From NCBI GenBank assembly GCA_021817045.1, contig JAKAWG010000040.1, positions 1 to 43,231 on the forward strand: a stretch of DNA of 43,231 nucleotides. The letters are read 5' to 3'. Source of the stretch: Acidobacteriota bacterium (GTDB lineage Bacteria; Acidobacteriota; Terriglobia; UBA7540). Numbering within the stretch: the first letter of the stretch is position 1; each line of letters opens with the position of its first letter. A model generated the notes under the pieces. It did not search any database. It saw only the letters and a list, made by a program, of their open reading frames with translations, and was not told the origin of the DNA. This document shows, one piece after another, positions 8,880 to 17,297 of the stretch. The translations under genes and the position numbers were made by a program.

Positions 8880-9389
8880 ATGACCCGCCGCCGCAAGATG
8901 GTTTTTCTGCTAGGTTTTATGGGAAGCGGGAAGTCAACCGTCGGCGAACTGCTCGCTCGCGAGCTTGGCTGGCCGTTCATTGATCTTGACACGACGATTG
9001 AAGCCGGCCAAGGCACTTCGATTCGTGAAATCTTCGAACGGAGAGGCGAGTTGTTTTTTCGGGAAATTGAACGTGCCGCTCTCACGGAGGTTTCGAAGAG
9101 TGCGCCTGCCGTCATCGCCTTGGGCGGAGGAACCTGGGCTCAGCGAGAAAATCTGGAGTTTATCCGCTCGACGGGGGCCGCAACGGTCTGGCTCGACTGC
9201 GGCATCGACGAGTTGCGCAGGCGCTGCGCCGGCATCGAGAATCGCCCTCTCTTTCGCGATCCGGAAGTGTTCACTCAACTCTACCTCCAGCGTTTGCCTT
9301 ACTACCGCTTGGCGGAACACCGCGTTGTTACGGATGGATATGGCGCTGACGAAGTGGTGCAGAAGATCCTGCGCCTCAACATCTTCTAG
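8880..9389 (+). CDS. aroK: Shikimate kinase
   Basis: Phosphorylates shikimate at O-3 using ATP, step five of chorismate and aromatic amino acid synthesis, in the cytoplasm. The 169-aa length is normal. Walker A is GFMGSGKST (residues 12-20), Mg/shikimate-binding Asp is in FIDLD (35-37), a shikimate-binding Arg is in FFREIE (61), the GGG loop is at 82-84, and the LID arginine is in NRPLF (122). The ATG at 8880 lies behind a good -10 box. A secreted protein gene follows after 9 bp on the same strand. Confidence 0.93.
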   Translation: MTRRRKMVFLLGFMGSGKSTVGELLARELGWPFIDLDTTIEAGQGTSIREIFERRGELFFREIERAALTEVSKSAPAVIALGGGTWAQRENLEFIRSTGAATVWLDCGIDELRRRCAGIENRPLFRDPEVFTQLYLQRLPYYRLAEHRVVTDGYGADEVVQKILRLNIF

Positions 9390-9398
9390 GAATAGAAA

Positions 9399-10121
9399 GT
9401 GATTTCCTGCCTTCGCAAGCTCAACATCGTTGGTCTAGCAGTGCTACTGGCGGTGGCGTGTGCCGCCGGCAGGTCACTCCAAGGCGCCAAGGACGAAATA
9501 CAGGACCAAGGTGTCTTCAAGCTTCTGTTAGCAGGTCAACAGGTCGGCGTGGAGAAATTTCTGATCCGCGAGCGTGGAGACCGCGTGGACGCGAAGGCTG
9601 AGGTTCAACTTCGCGTTCGCCGAGGTGGCAAGGTGGCGGACTACACAAGTTTCCCTCATCTGGTCCTCAACAACCAGCTTTTCCCGCTCACCTATTCGTG
9701 GAGCCAACAAGGCGCGCACTCCTCACGCATCTCTGCCGACTTTCGGCGGTCGCCGGCGCGGGTTCGCTACCACACAATAAACGGCCGCCAGGATGACCGT
9801 GAGTTCCAGTTTCCACCCGGCATTGTGATCCTGGACGACAATGTAATCAACCAGTACGAGTTGTTGACAATGCGTTATGATCGAACCGCAGGCGGGACGC
9901 AGGTTTTCCGCGCTTTTATTCCTCAGAGAGCACTGCCCGGAACCGTCAGCGTTACGAGCGCCGGAAATGAGGATGTTCGTTTTGACAGGCGCAACGAGAT
10001 GTGCCGCCACTTGGTCGTATCAACCGACTTAGCGCGTATCAACCTTTGGGTTGGCCGTCGAGGGCGTCTGCTGCGGATGGATTGGCCTTCATCGCAGTTT
10101 GTCGCCATTCGGGCGCGCTAA
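9399..10121 (+). CDS. Secreted protein of unknown function
   Basis: I do not recognise a named family. The 240-aa product starts at GTG 9399 and has an N-terminal export signal (IVGLAVLLAVACAAG); the Cys at the end of the hydrophobic stretch could make it a lipoprotein, though the lipobox is imperfect. The mature part is beta-rich with many Arg residues and resembles proteins of the form GVFKLLLAGQQVGVEKF...LNNQLFPLTYSW, seen as periplasmic hypothetical proteins. It lies 9 bp downstream of aroK and is probably co-transcribed, but nothing suggests a role in aromatic synthesis. Confidence 0.6.
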   Translation: MISCLRKLNIVGLAVLLAVACAAGRSLQGAKDEIQDQGVFKLLLAGQQVGVEKFLIRERGDRVDAKAEVQLRVRRGGKVADYTSFPHLVLNNQLFPLTYSWSQQGAHSSRISADFRRSPARVRYHTINGRQDDREFQFPPGIVILDDNVINQYELLTMRYDRTAGGTQVFRAFIPQRALPGTVSVTSAGNEDVRFDRRNEMCRHLVVSTDLARINLWVGRRGRLLRMDWPSSQFVAIRAR

Positions 10122-10736
10122 TCAACTGACGATCCCCATCTCTCGCAACCGCGTGCCCAATTCGCCGGGTTTCCGGCAATGGAGGGTTCGCATCCCACGC
10201 TTCGCCGCGCTTTCCACGTTTTCCTCACGATCGTCGATAAACAGGCACTCTTCTGCCGCGCGCTGCGTGAGTTTGAGCACCGCGTTGTAAATTGCCACAT
10301 CCGGCTTTGCCAGGCCCAGGAAGCACGAACTGAAAAACACGCAGAAATAGCGGCGCAAGCCGAAACGCTGGATGCGATGTACGTTCAGCTCAAGCGATTC
10401 GTTGTTGAGCGTTGCCAGAAAGTATCGATTCGACTGCGCGACGCGCTCGATCGCGGCAAGAGACTCCGGGAACGGGCGTGAGCGCGAGAACATGAAGTCG
10501 CGGAATTCTTGGGTGGTAAAAGGGCGGGGCTGGTAAAAGACCGTCTTCTCCTCGTATTGAGCGGTATTCAGCCGGCCAAGTTCGAACTCCTTCACCACGC
10601 TTTTGTGCCGTTCTTCGAGTTCTTGCCAGTCGAGGCCGAACAGTCGCGCCGCCTCCTTGCGGTCGGGCACGTCCCAGCCGTTCGTTCCGAGCACTCCGCC
10701 CACGTCGCACAAGATCGTCGTAATTTTCGGATTCAT
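10122..10736 (-). CDS. HAD-superfamily (subfamily IA) phosphatase-like hydrolase
   Basis: A 204-aa protein from the ATG at 10736 (AGGGG Shine-Dalgarno); twelve further upstream codons are open but unlikely. Motif I is CDVGGVLG: the nucleophilic Asp is present and the usual second Asp is Gly, as in the DxGGV/DLGNV variant of class IA enzymes such as YihX. Motif II is in ATLNNES, the conserved Lys in GLAKPD, and motif IV in IDDREENVESAA. It is predicted to dephosphorylate a small cytoplasmic metabolite; the substrate cannot be told from sequence. It is convergent with the preceding secreted-protein gene; the stop codons nearly touch. Confidence 0.82.
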   Translation of the reverse strand: MNPKITTILCDVGGVLGTNGWDVPDRKEAARLFGLDWQELEERHKSVVKEFELGRLNTAQYEEKTVFYQPRPFTTQEFRDFMFSRSRPFPESLAAIERVAQSNRYFLATLNNESLELNVHRIQRFGLRRYFCVFFSSCFLGLAKPDVAIYNAVLKLTQRAAEECLFIDDREENVESAAKRGMRTLHCRKPGELGTRLREMGIVS

Positions 10737-10936
10737 AACGCCCCTAAATGAGGGACGGTTCGCAACCGGCACAGCACCGTCAACCTGCCTCCAGACTGCG
10801 AGCGCTTATTCCCGTACTATAAGAATTCATGCAACAGTCACGATCAAGCCTGACCGCCTTACGCGTCAGCGGTAAGCTCGGGCGGTTCGTGAGCGCACAA
10901 GTCTGAGCCAAAGTTGGGCCGGAACAAACGCCTTCT

Positions 10937-11266
10937 TCAGCGAGGGAGCTCGTCAATTTTCGCGGCTAAGACGAAATCGCTCTCGGTAAGCCCGTTGATC
11001 TTGTGCGTCCAGATCTTGACGCTCGCTCTGCCCCAAGCCAGTTCGATGTCAGGGTGATGACCCTGATCTTCGGCAAGCTGGCCGATGCGATTGACAAAGG
11101 CGAGGGCGCTCAAGAAATCCGGGAAAGCATAGGCCTTGTAAAGATGATGCTCGTCGATCACGCTCCAGCCCGGAACCTGGCTGGCAAGTTCCTGAAGCGC
11201 AACGCCTTTGAGCAGCGGTACTCCGCCCTTGCAGGGAACACAAGTCTTACTCGCCAGCGTGGACAT
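10937..11266 (-). CDS. phhB: Pterin-4a-carbinolamine dehydratase
   Basis: A 109-aa cytoplasmic enzyme that dehydrates 4a-hydroxytetrahydropterin to recycle the pterin cofactor of aromatic hydroxylases. The signature EDQGHHPDIELAWGRASVKIW contains the catalytic His pair and the following aromatic and Trp/His positions of the family. A short N-terminal extension with CVPCKGG is common in bacterial members. The ATG at 11266 is chosen over an upstream TTG because AGGGAGG sits 7 nt before it. A TATAAT on the minus strand (11297-11292) is a likely -10. No aromatic amino acid hydroxylase is visible nearby, so the physiological partner is unknown. Confidence 0.9.
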   Translation of the reverse strand: MSTLASKTCVPCKGGVPLLKGVALQELASQVPGWSVIDEHHLYKAYAFPDFLSALAFVNRIGQLAEDQGHHPDIELAWGRASVKIWTHKINGLTESDFVLAAKIDELPR

Positions 11267-11291
11267 GACCAATCCTCCCTAACAAAAACCG

Positions 11292-11297
11292 ATTATA
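11292..11297 (-). promoter_or_regulatory. -10 box for pterin carbinolamine dehydratase gene
   Basis: TATAAT on the minus strand, about 26 nt before the ATG; no clear -35 is seen. Confidence 0.4.
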
Positions 11298-11340
11298 CAC
11301 CGCACGCGGCTCGCCGCGCCGGAGAGGGCGTCTGTGCGGG

Positions 11341-11349
11341 TGTTATACT
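11341..11349 (+). promoter_or_regulatory. Extended -10 promoter for the CcsA/HemX-like gene
   Basis: TG-T-TATACT forms an extended -10 element about 20 nt before the ATG at 11370. A -35 hexamer is not evident, as expected for extended -10 promoters. Confidence 0.45.
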
Positions 11350-11369
11350 GAGGGCCGGGGCTTACGACG

Positions 11370-12200
11370 ATGAGTGCAGGACTGCTGCTTTCCGCCCTGG
11401 TTGCCTACGCGCTGGGAACACTTCTGATGCTGCTTTCCCTGCTGCACCGAAAGTCTATAACGGGCGCCCCGGCCGTCGCGTTTCTCTCGGTCGGCCTTCT
11501 CCTCAATGGAGCTGCGCTGGTCCTGACGGCTCTGCGCTTGCACCGTTTGCCGGTGGTGGACGTGCGCAGCGCGTTGCCTTTTTTCGCGTTCAACGCCACA
11601 CTGGCCTTTATCGTGCTCTACCGCCGCTACCCTCACGCCTGGTTTGGAGCGCTAATCTTTCCCTTCATCTTTCTGCTCACGCTGGCCGCTGAGCTGAACC
11701 CCGCGCACGCGCTCATCCTTTCCCGACTGAGCGAAGGGTGGCTTCTGGTTCACAGCTTGGCGATGATCCTGGGCTATACGGGCTTCTTTTTGACGTTTGT
11801 GGCTGCGGTCCTATACCTGATGCGGGAGCGTTTGCTGAAGGCCAAACAGGCCAATGCCTTTTACGAGCATTTGCCTTCACTCGACGTCTGCGACCGACTT
11901 TATGATCGCTCGCTGGTCTTCGGACTTATTTTCTTGAGCACGGGCATTGTAACCGGATGTCTGTGGGCAAGCCACGCCTGGAGCGGAGACCGGGAGCTCG
12001 ACCCTAAAATCCTGGCGACCGCCTTTACATGGCTTGTTTATCTGTTGCTTTGTTCCACACGATTCAGCGTAAGCTGGAGGGAACGACGGTCAGCCTACGC
12101 GGCTATTTTCGGTGTTGTGGCCATGATGGCAACATTTCAGGGTGTCAGTTTTCTAAGCTCACAACACGGTTACTTCCCGACTATCCGTAGCGCTCATTAA
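11370..12200 (+). CDS. CcsA/HemX-like cytochrome c assembly membrane protein
   Basis: A 276-aa protein with about eight hydrophobic helices, matching the CcsA/CcmC/HemX group of inner-membrane proteins that handle heme for cytochrome c maturation or tune glutamyl-tRNA reductase. A conserved His lies in LLVHSLAMILGYTGFF and another in SSQHGYFP near the end. The tryptophan-rich loop is degenerate: W-A-S-H-A-W and D-P-K remain, but the WSWD core is replaced by RELD. That points toward the HemX side rather than a canonical heme-binding CcsA. The ATG at 11370 follows a GGGGC ribosome site. scpB starts 4 bp after its stop, so the two are co-transcribed. Confidence 0.75.
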   Translation: MSAGLLLSALVAYALGTLLMLLSLLHRKSITGAPAVAFLSVGLLLNGAALVLTALRLHRLPVVDVRSALPFFAFNATLAFIVLYRRYPHAWFGALIFPFIFLLTLAAELNPAHALILSRLSEGWLLVHSLAMILGYTGFFLTFVAAVLYLMRERLLKAKQANAFYEHLPSLDVCDRLYDRSLVFGLIFLSTGIVTGCLWASHAWSGDRELDPKILATAFTWLVYLLLCSTRFSVSWRERRSAYAAIFGVVAMMATFQGVSFLSSQHGYFPTIRSAH

Positions 12201-12204
12201 CCTT

Positions 12205-12855
12205 ATGTGGCCAGACGAAACTCTCCGGGCTGTTATTGAAGGCATCATCTACGTCTCGCCGGAGCCGGTGACCTTTGACGCGATTGTCAAGTCGCTGGAC
12301 GGAGAAGATCGGGATCGCGTGCGTGCCGTCATTGACACCTTGGTTCACGAGTACGACAGGCCCGAGCACGGCATCTGCATCCGCCTGGTGGCAGGAGGAT
12401 ACAAGTTCTCGTCGAAGCCAGAGCACCACGAAACGCTGAGCCGCTTTGCAAAAAGCCTCAAACCTCCCGTGCGGCTCTCCAAGCCGGCGCTGGAGACGCT
12501 GGCGGTCATCGCTTACCGGCAGCCGGTGACGCTGCCTGAAATCGAAGCGGTGCGCGGCGTCGATTGCGGCGGGGTCACGCATACGCTAATGGAAAAGAAA
12601 CTGGTCGTCACCGCGGGTCGCAAGAACGTCGTGGGCCGACCCATTCTCTACAGGACCTCGCGAGATTTCCTGGTACACTTCGGCCTGAAGGATTTGAGCG
12701 AGCTGCCCAGCTTGCGTGAGTTTGAGGAACTGGCAAGGCAAGCGCTCGGCCCGGCTGTGGACGTTCCGGATGAGGCCGGTACTCAACCCGAGGTGCCCGC
12801 GGGCAATGCGGAAACCAGCTCCGGCGGGGAGCCGCCCGATGATCCGAACGCCTAG
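12205..12855 (+). CDS. scpB: Segregation and condensation protein B
   Basis: A 216-aa kleisin-interacting winged-helix protein that, with ScpA and SMC, forms the bacterial condensin. The family core is visible as two winged-helix units: VIEGIIYVSPEPVTFDAI at the start, and PALETLAVIAYRQPVTLPEIEAVRGVDC in the middle, the latter being the diagnostic ScpB sequence. GRPILYRTSRDFLVHFGL follows. The C-terminal 40 residues are acidic and disordered-looking. scpA is not in the window. The gene sits tightly between the CcsA/HemX-like gene and an rluB-type gene, the usual scpB-rluB order. Confidence 0.93.
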   Translation: MWPDETLRAVIEGIIYVSPEPVTFDAIVKSLDGEDRDRVRAVIDTLVHEYDRPEHGICIRLVAGGYKFSSKPEHHETLSRFAKSLKPPVRLSKPALETLAVIAYRQPVTLPEIEAVRGVDCGGVTHTLMEKKLVVTAGRKNVVGRPILYRTSRDFLVHFGLKDLSELPSLREFEELARQALGPAVDVPDEAGTQPEVPAGNAETSSGGEPPDDPNA

Positions 12856-12888
12856 CGGTACCAGGGCTTGTCCTTGCCTTCACCCCTC

Positions 12889-13626
12889 ATGCAGGAACGA
12901 CTGCAAAAGATCATCGCAGCCGCGGGCATCGCGTCGCGGCGTAAAGCGGAAGAGCTGATTCGGCAGGGGTTGGTGTCCGTCAATGGTAGCATCGTCACCG
13001 AACTGGGTGCCAAGGCCGACGCCACAAAAGACCATATTCGCGTCGCCGGCAAGCCGGTGCGGCGAGGCATCAAACCGCTCTACATCCTCCTCAACAAACC
13101 CGCGGGCTGTATTTCCACAGTAAACGATCCGCAGGGACGCCCCACCGTGATCTCGCTTTTGCGGGCTCGTGGCGTCACCCAACGAGTCTACCCGGTCGGA
13201 CGCCTTGATTACGCTTCCTCGGGGTTAATCCTGCTTACGAACGACGGAGCACTTGCCAACTTCCTGATGTCCAAGGCATCGGCGGTGCCCCGAACTTACC
13301 ACATAAAGCTAGCGGGCCGGCCGGAAGCTGACAAGCTGAAGAAGCTCGAATCGGGCATCGCGCTCGACGGGCGCCGCACAGCCCCGGCCGTCATCCGCCC
13401 GCTCGGTGAGCTCTCTCAACGAGACAAGCCGTGGTTCGAAATCAGGCTCGTGGAGGGCCGCTATCATCAGGTCCGTCGCATGTTCGAGCGTATCGGGCTG
13501 CGAGTGCTGAAGCTGAAACGAGTGCGAATCGCTTTTCTCGACGACCGCGGGCTGGGCCCCGGTCAGTTCCGTCATTTAACCGCTGCGGAAGTCAGCCGCC
13601 TGCGAAAATGGTCGCCCCAGACGTAA
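12889..13626 (+). CDS. rluB: RluB/RsuA-family pseudouridine synthase
   Basis: Converts specific rRNA uridines to pseudouridine, most likely in the 23S rRNA. An N-terminal S4 RNA-binding domain begins right at the chosen ATG (MQERLQKIIAAAGIASRRKAEELI). The catalytic domain carries GRLDYASSGLILLTNDG with the catalytic Asp, and the C-terminal motif GRYHQVRRMFERIG. It is 245 aa from 12889; an in-frame TTG at 12868 is an alternative start. It lies 33 bp after scpB in the same direction. The exact uridine target cannot be assigned from sequence alone. Confidence 0.9.
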   Translation: MQERLQKIIAAAGIASRRKAEELIRQGLVSVNGSIVTELGAKADATKDHIRVAGKPVRRGIKPLYILLNKPAGCISTVNDPQGRPTVISLLRARGVTQRVYPVGRLDYASSGLILLTNDGALANFLMSKASAVPRTYHIKLAGRPEADKLKKLESGIALDGRRTAPAVIRPLGELSQRDKPWFEIRLVEGRYHQVRRMFERIGLRVLKLKRVRIAFLDDRGLGPGQFRHLTAAEVSRLRKWSPQT

Positions 13627-13627
13627 C

Positions 13628-14092
13628 TCAGACTGCCGCGCTCGCCTTCGTCGGCCTCGAAATCAGCCGGTCAATGGAAAAGAATCCAGCTCCACGGGCA
13701 AGGATGAGGAAGAGCAGCGCCAGCGCGAGCAGGTGAAATTCAAATCCTTCGCCATGCTTTGTGCCATACCAGTTCATGAAGAAACCGTTGTGAATGTGTA
13801 CCAGGAAAAGCGCGACCATCATGTCGCAAAACAAACCAAAGGCGGCGATCCGGGTAAGTAAACCCACCAGCAAGCCCAGCCCGCCGAAAAACTCCGCGCA
13901 AATCGCCAGAAACGCGAAGGGCGCGGGAATGTGCATGCCGTGTGTGAAAAATCCCATCGATCCTCGGAAACCATAACCACCAAACCAGCCCAGCATCTTT
14001 TGCGCGCCGTGTGCAAAAAAGACGACGCCGAGAGCGAGCCGGCAAATCATCAGGACGAAGTCACTTGGGGTAGATAACAATCTGCGGAACAT
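13628..14092 (-). CDS. DoxX family membrane protein
   Basis: A 154-aa four-helix inner-membrane protein of the DoxX/DoxD family. Typical features are LALGVVFFAHGAQKMLGWFGG at the N-terminus, PAPFAFLAICAEFFGGLGLLVGLLTR in helix 2, and a third and fourth helix in ALFLVHIHNGFF and FHLLALALLFLILARG. Related proteins take part in thiol/redox homeostasis or quinone-linked oxidation, but the specific role here is unknown. The start has a near-perfect AAGGAGG. It converges on the pseudouridine synthase gene with only one base between the stop codons. Confidence 0.88.
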   Translation of the reverse strand: MFRRLLSTPSDFVLMICRLALGVVFFAHGAQKMLGWFGGYGFRGSMGFFTHGMHIPAPFAFLAICAEFFGGLGLLVGLLTRIAAFGLFCDMMVALFLVHIHNGFFMNWYGTKHGEGFEFHLLALALLFLILARGAGFFSIDRLISRPTKASAAV

Positions 14093-14348
14093 GGTCTATC
14101 CTCCTTTTTTGTGGGTGCTGGCCGCCCCTCGCCGCGGCCCTTGCGATGGCTTTGAAACGGAACCCGATTTTCTCCGAGCCGGATTCTACGTCTAAAGGCC
14201 AGCCAAGCGCAACCGGCCGTTTTGCGCCATTCAAACACATCGACGGGCGGACTTCGACCGTGTTAAATTTGAAAGTCACCCCACGCCTTTTGCGCGCTCA
14301 GGTTTTAGAGACAGCAGCGTCGCTGCCAGGGCGCTGGGGTTACTGCGT

Positions 14349-14451
14349 CAGGCTTCGGGTTCTGTGCAACGGATGCTCGCGAACCCCGCCAGGTCCGGAA
14401 GGAAGCAACGGTAACGAGCCTCTCCGTGTGCCGCGGATCACCTGAAGCCTG
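14349..14451 (+). ncRNA. ffs: Bacterial small signal recognition particle RNA (4.5S)
   Basis: About 103 nt. The ends pair (CAGGCTTC at 14349-14356 with GAAGCCTG at 14444-14451). The near-universal SRP loop is present: GCCAGGTCCGGAAGGAAGCA, with the GGAA tetraloop and the asymmetric Ffh-binding bulges. The other strand of the helix is CCGTGTGCCGCGG. This RNA binds Ffh for co-translational targeting to the membrane. The location just upstream of dnaX is the common bacterial arrangement. Confidence 0.93.
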
Positions 14452-14470
14452 GCATCAAAAAGCAGTTAAA

Positions 14471-14612
14471 AGTGATGAGTCACAAGTGAAAAGGGAGCCG
14501 TCAGTAATCAGCGATCACCAAGAACCTCACGGCCTTCGACTTACCCGCCGATCACTGACGCCTGACTGCTGAGTGCTATTCGCTCGTTACCGATTACTGT
14601 CTACTCATCACT
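14471..14612 (+). repeat. Nested inverted repeat between ffs and dnaX
   Basis: AGTGATGAGT (14471-14480) pairs perfectly with ACTCATCACT (14603-14612), and CAGTAATC (14502-14509) with GATTACTG (14592-14599). A third, imperfect pair (GTCAGtaaTCAGcGATC against GATCactGACgccTGAC) lies inside. The segment is low in coding signal and built of short reiterated words such as CAGTGAT and GATCAC. It looks like a non-autonomous palindromic repeat or its remnant. Confidence 0.5.
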
Positions 14613-14623
14613 GGCGTTAGCAC

Positions 14624-16309
14624 ATGTCCTACCAAGTCATCGCCCGCAAATACCGGCCACAAGTCTTCGATGAGGTCGTCGGGCAGCGTCTGGTGTGTGA
14701 AACTCTGAAAAATGCCATCCTTTCCAACCGCGTCGCTCACAGTTACATTTTTTCCGGGGCGCGTGGTGTGGGCAAGACAACCATGGCACGCATCGTAGCG
14801 AAGGCTCTGAACTGCGCCAAAGGTCCCACAGTGAATCCTTGTGGAGAATGCGCTTCCTGCCAGGAGATTGCGGCCGGCAACTCCGTAGACGTGCTTGAAA
14901 TCGACGCGGCTTCAAATCGCGGCATCGACGAAATCCGCCAACTGCGCGAGAGTGTGCGCTACCTCCCCGCCCGCGACCCCACTAAGGTTTTCATCATTGA
15001 CGAAGTTCACATGCTGACAACCGAGGCATTCAACGCTCTGTTGAAGACTCTCGAAGAGCCGCCCGCGCGAGCCTTGTTCATCCTGGCCACGACGGAGCCT
15101 CACAAGCTGCCCGCCACGATCCAGTCGCGCTGCCAGCACTTCGCTTTTCGCCTGCTGGATTATGCGGAGATTGTCGGACGACTCAAGGAAATCTGCGGAC
15201 GCGAAGGAGTTGACGCTTCCGAAGCCGCGCTCGGCACTATTGCGCAGGCCGCCGAGGGAAGCCTCCGCGACGCGTTGTCATTACTTGACGAAGTGATCGC
15301 GGCCTGCGGCGCGAAGCTAGACGATGAGAAAGTGCGCCAACTCCTGGGCGTGGCCTCCTCGAAGGTGCTGGCAGAGATGGCGGAAGCTACTCACGCCGGC
15401 CTCTCGCGGCGCGTGCTCGAGCTCGTACACGACGTCACGGAGCAAGGGCACGACCTGAGCGCATTCTGCGCGGAGTTCACGCGCTTCATCCGCAATCTGA
15501 TGATCGCCCGGAGTTGCGGGGCGGAGAGCCCACTGCTGCAAATTCCAAGCAGTGACCGTCCAGGGCTCGCCCGGCTCGCTGCGCTCTTTACCGAGGAAGA
15601 TCTGACACGGTTCTTTCAAATCCTGTTGCGCGCCCAAAGCGAAATGCGGTACTCGCTGCAGCCCCGCTTTCACCTGGAGCTTGCCCTGCTGAAGCTGGCC
15701 CATGCGCCAAAGCTTGCCGCGCTCGAAAGCCTGCTTTCTACGATTCAAAGGTTGGAAGTGGCTCCAGCGCGCGGCGGGCCAGCACCGCCTGAAGGCACGG
15801 CACGGAATTCGTCTCCGGCCGGTGCGCGTCTGCCCGAATCGAAGCCCATTCGGGCATCCACTCCGCCAACCGCTCCGCGCATCCCTCCGCCCCGAGATGC
15901 AAGCCCGGACTCTTCGCCCGCCGAGCCCGTAGTAGCCGAAGACCCGCGATTATCCTCCATCAAGGCCGTGCTCTTCGAGCAGTCGAAATTCCTCAGCAGT
16001 TGTCTCAATCCGGTGAGAGGCTGGCGGTTCGAAGACGGCCAAGTTCACCTGATCTATTCGAGCGACGGAGCGTGGGCTGCGGACCTACTGAAGAGCCGCG
16101 AGCACCAGGAAAAAGTACGCGCCGCGTGCGAGAAAGCGCTCGGAGAGCGAGTGGGTAAAATCTATGTTACACTGAGCACGGAAGTTAAGCGTGAGGCTTT
16201 GCCGGAGGCCAGTGCGCGCGAGCGGGCTGAACGTGACCCAAGCGTGGAAGCATTTCAAAGGAAGTTCGATTGCATTTTGACGGACGTCAAAGACCTGAGC
16301 CGGGAGTGA
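14624..16309 (+). CDS. dnaX: DNA polymerase III subunits gamma and tau
   Basis: A 561-aa clamp-loader ATPase that loads the beta sliding clamp and, in the tau form, organises the replisome. Walker A is GARGVGKT (45-52); the zinc site is C64, C73, C76 and C79; Walker B is DEVH (126-129); the sensor region is ATTEPHKLPATIQSRCQ. A Pro/Ala/Ser-rich linker (about 375-435) precedes the C-terminal domain. I see no obvious slippery A-run that would make a separate gamma. The gene is followed after 3 bp by ybaB/ebfC and then recR, the standard order. Confidence 0.95.
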   Translation: MSYQVIARKYRPQVFDEVVGQRLVCETLKNAILSNRVAHSYIFSGARGVGKTTMARIVAKALNCAKGPTVNPCGECASCQEIAAGNSVDVLEIDAASNRGIDEIRQLRESVRYLPARDPTKVFIIDEVHMLTTEAFNALLKTLEEPPARALFILATTEPHKLPATIQSRCQHFAFRLLDYAEIVGRLKEICGREGVDASEAALGTIAQAAEGSLRDALSLLDEVIAACGAKLDDEKVRQLLGVASSKVLAEMAEATHAGLSRRVLELVHDVTEQGHDLSAFCAEFTRFIRNLMIARSCGAESPLLQIPSSDRPGLARLAALFTEEDLTRFFQILLRAQSEMRYSLQPRFHLELALLKLAHAPKLAALESLLSTIQRLEVAPARGGPAPPEGTARNSSPAGARLPESKPIRASTPPTAPRIPPPRDASPDSSPAEPVVAEDPRLSSIKAVLFEQSKFLSSCLNPVRGWRFEDGQVHLIYSSDGAWAADLLKSREHQEKVRAACEKALGERVGKIYVTLSTEVKREALPEASARERAERDPSVEAFQRKFDCILTDVKDLSRE

Positions 16310-16312
16310 GCC

Positions 16313-16624
16313 ATGAAAAATCTGCAACAAATGCAGCAGATCATGAAGCAAGTGCAGCAACTCCAGCAACAGCTCCAGAAGCAATTAGATGAACTCGTGG
16401 TGGAGACCTCCGCCGGCGGCGGCATGGTGACCGTCAAAATGAACGGACAGAAACAACTCATTTCCGTTGCAATCGACGCCGAAGTGTTTGCTTCTAAAGA
16501 CGCCGAGATGCTCCAGGATTTGGTTGTTGCGGCAGTGAACGAGGCCAGCCGCAAGGTAGATGAGCACCTCGCCAGCCGGGTAGGAAACTTGACTGGCGGT
16601 CTCAGCTTTCCCGGTTTGACTTAG
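16313..16624 (+). CDS. ybaB: YbaB/EbfC nucleoid-associated protein
   Basis: A 103-aa DNA-binding dimeric protein. It has a Gln/Lys-rich N-terminal helix (MQQIMKQVQQLQQQLQKQL), then the family core ETSAGGGMVTVKMNGQ, VAIDAEVF and LQDLVVAAVNEASRKVDE, ending in a Gly/Phe-rich tail typical of the family. It lies between dnaX and recR with tight spacing and is probably translated from the same message. Confidence 0.93.
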   Translation: MKNLQQMQQIMKQVQQLQQQLQKQLDELVVETSAGGGMVTVKMNGQKQLISVAIDAEVFASKDAEMLQDLVVAAVNEASRKVDEHLASRVGNLTGGLSFPGLT

Positions 16625-16653
16625 CCGCCTGCAAAAGAGTCTAGTCTGAACCC

Positions 16654-17253
16654 ATGAGCCTGTTCGCTGGACCGCTGGACCGCCTGATTGACGAGCTCAA
16701 GCGGCTTCCGGGAATCGGTCAAAAATCCGCCCAACGCATCGCATTTCACATCGAACGTTCCTCACTTGAGGAAACGCGGCGGCTCGCGCAAGCCATTCTC
16801 GATGCCAAGGACAAGATCAGGCTGTGCAGCCAATGTAACAATCTTACCGAGCAAGACCCCTGCGCGTTCTGTGCTGACCCGCGCCGCGATCACTCAGTAA
16901 TTTGTGTGGTTGAAGCTCCCTACAACGTGGCAGGGATCGAGCGCACCCACGAATTTCATGGCGTTTATCACGTCCTCCACGGCGCGCTCTCACCCATCGA
17001 AGGAATCGGTCCTGAAAATCTGAAGCTCAAGAACCTGATCGAGCGGCTGAAAAAAGGAACCGTGAAAGAAGTCATCGCGGCGACCAACCCGAATACCGAA
17101 GGCGAGGCTACAGCCGTTTATCTCTCCAAGCTCTTGAAGCCTCTCGGCGTCAAAGTCACCCGCATCGCGATGGGCATCCCCGTCGGCTCCGAGATCGAGT
17201 TCGCCGATGAGGTGACCCTGCTCAAGGCCATGGAAGGTCGCCGCGAGATTTAG
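16654..17253 (+). CDS. recR: Recombination mediator protein RecR
   Basis: A 199-aa member of the RecFOR pathway, loading RecA at single-strand gaps. The N-terminal helix-hairpin-helix is in [19 protein letters not shown]; a four-Cys zinc finger is in [16 protein letters not shown]; the Toprim domain begins [15 protein letters not shown] and includes [15 protein letters not shown]. The length is typical. It is the last gene of the ffs-dnaX-ybaB-recR cluster; a palindromic repeat element follows downstream. Confidence 0.95.
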   Translation: MSLFAGPLDRLIDELKRLPGIGQKSAQRIAFHIERSSLEETRRLAQAILDAKDKIRLCSQCNNLTEQDPCAFCADPRRDHSVICVVEAPYNVAGIERTHEFHGVYHVLHGALSPIEGIGPENLKLKNLIERLKKGTVKEVIAATNPNTEGEATAVYLSKLLKPLGVKVTRIAMGIPVGSEIEFADEVTLLKAMEGRREI

Positions 17254-17297
17254 TGGCATGCCTAATGAGTTCGTTGAATGAATCGAACCCTGGGTCC

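Noticed and set aside
14061..14279. Small frames upstream of the DoxX gene
   Set aside because: They overlap the DoxX start and its ribosome site and show no family resemblance.
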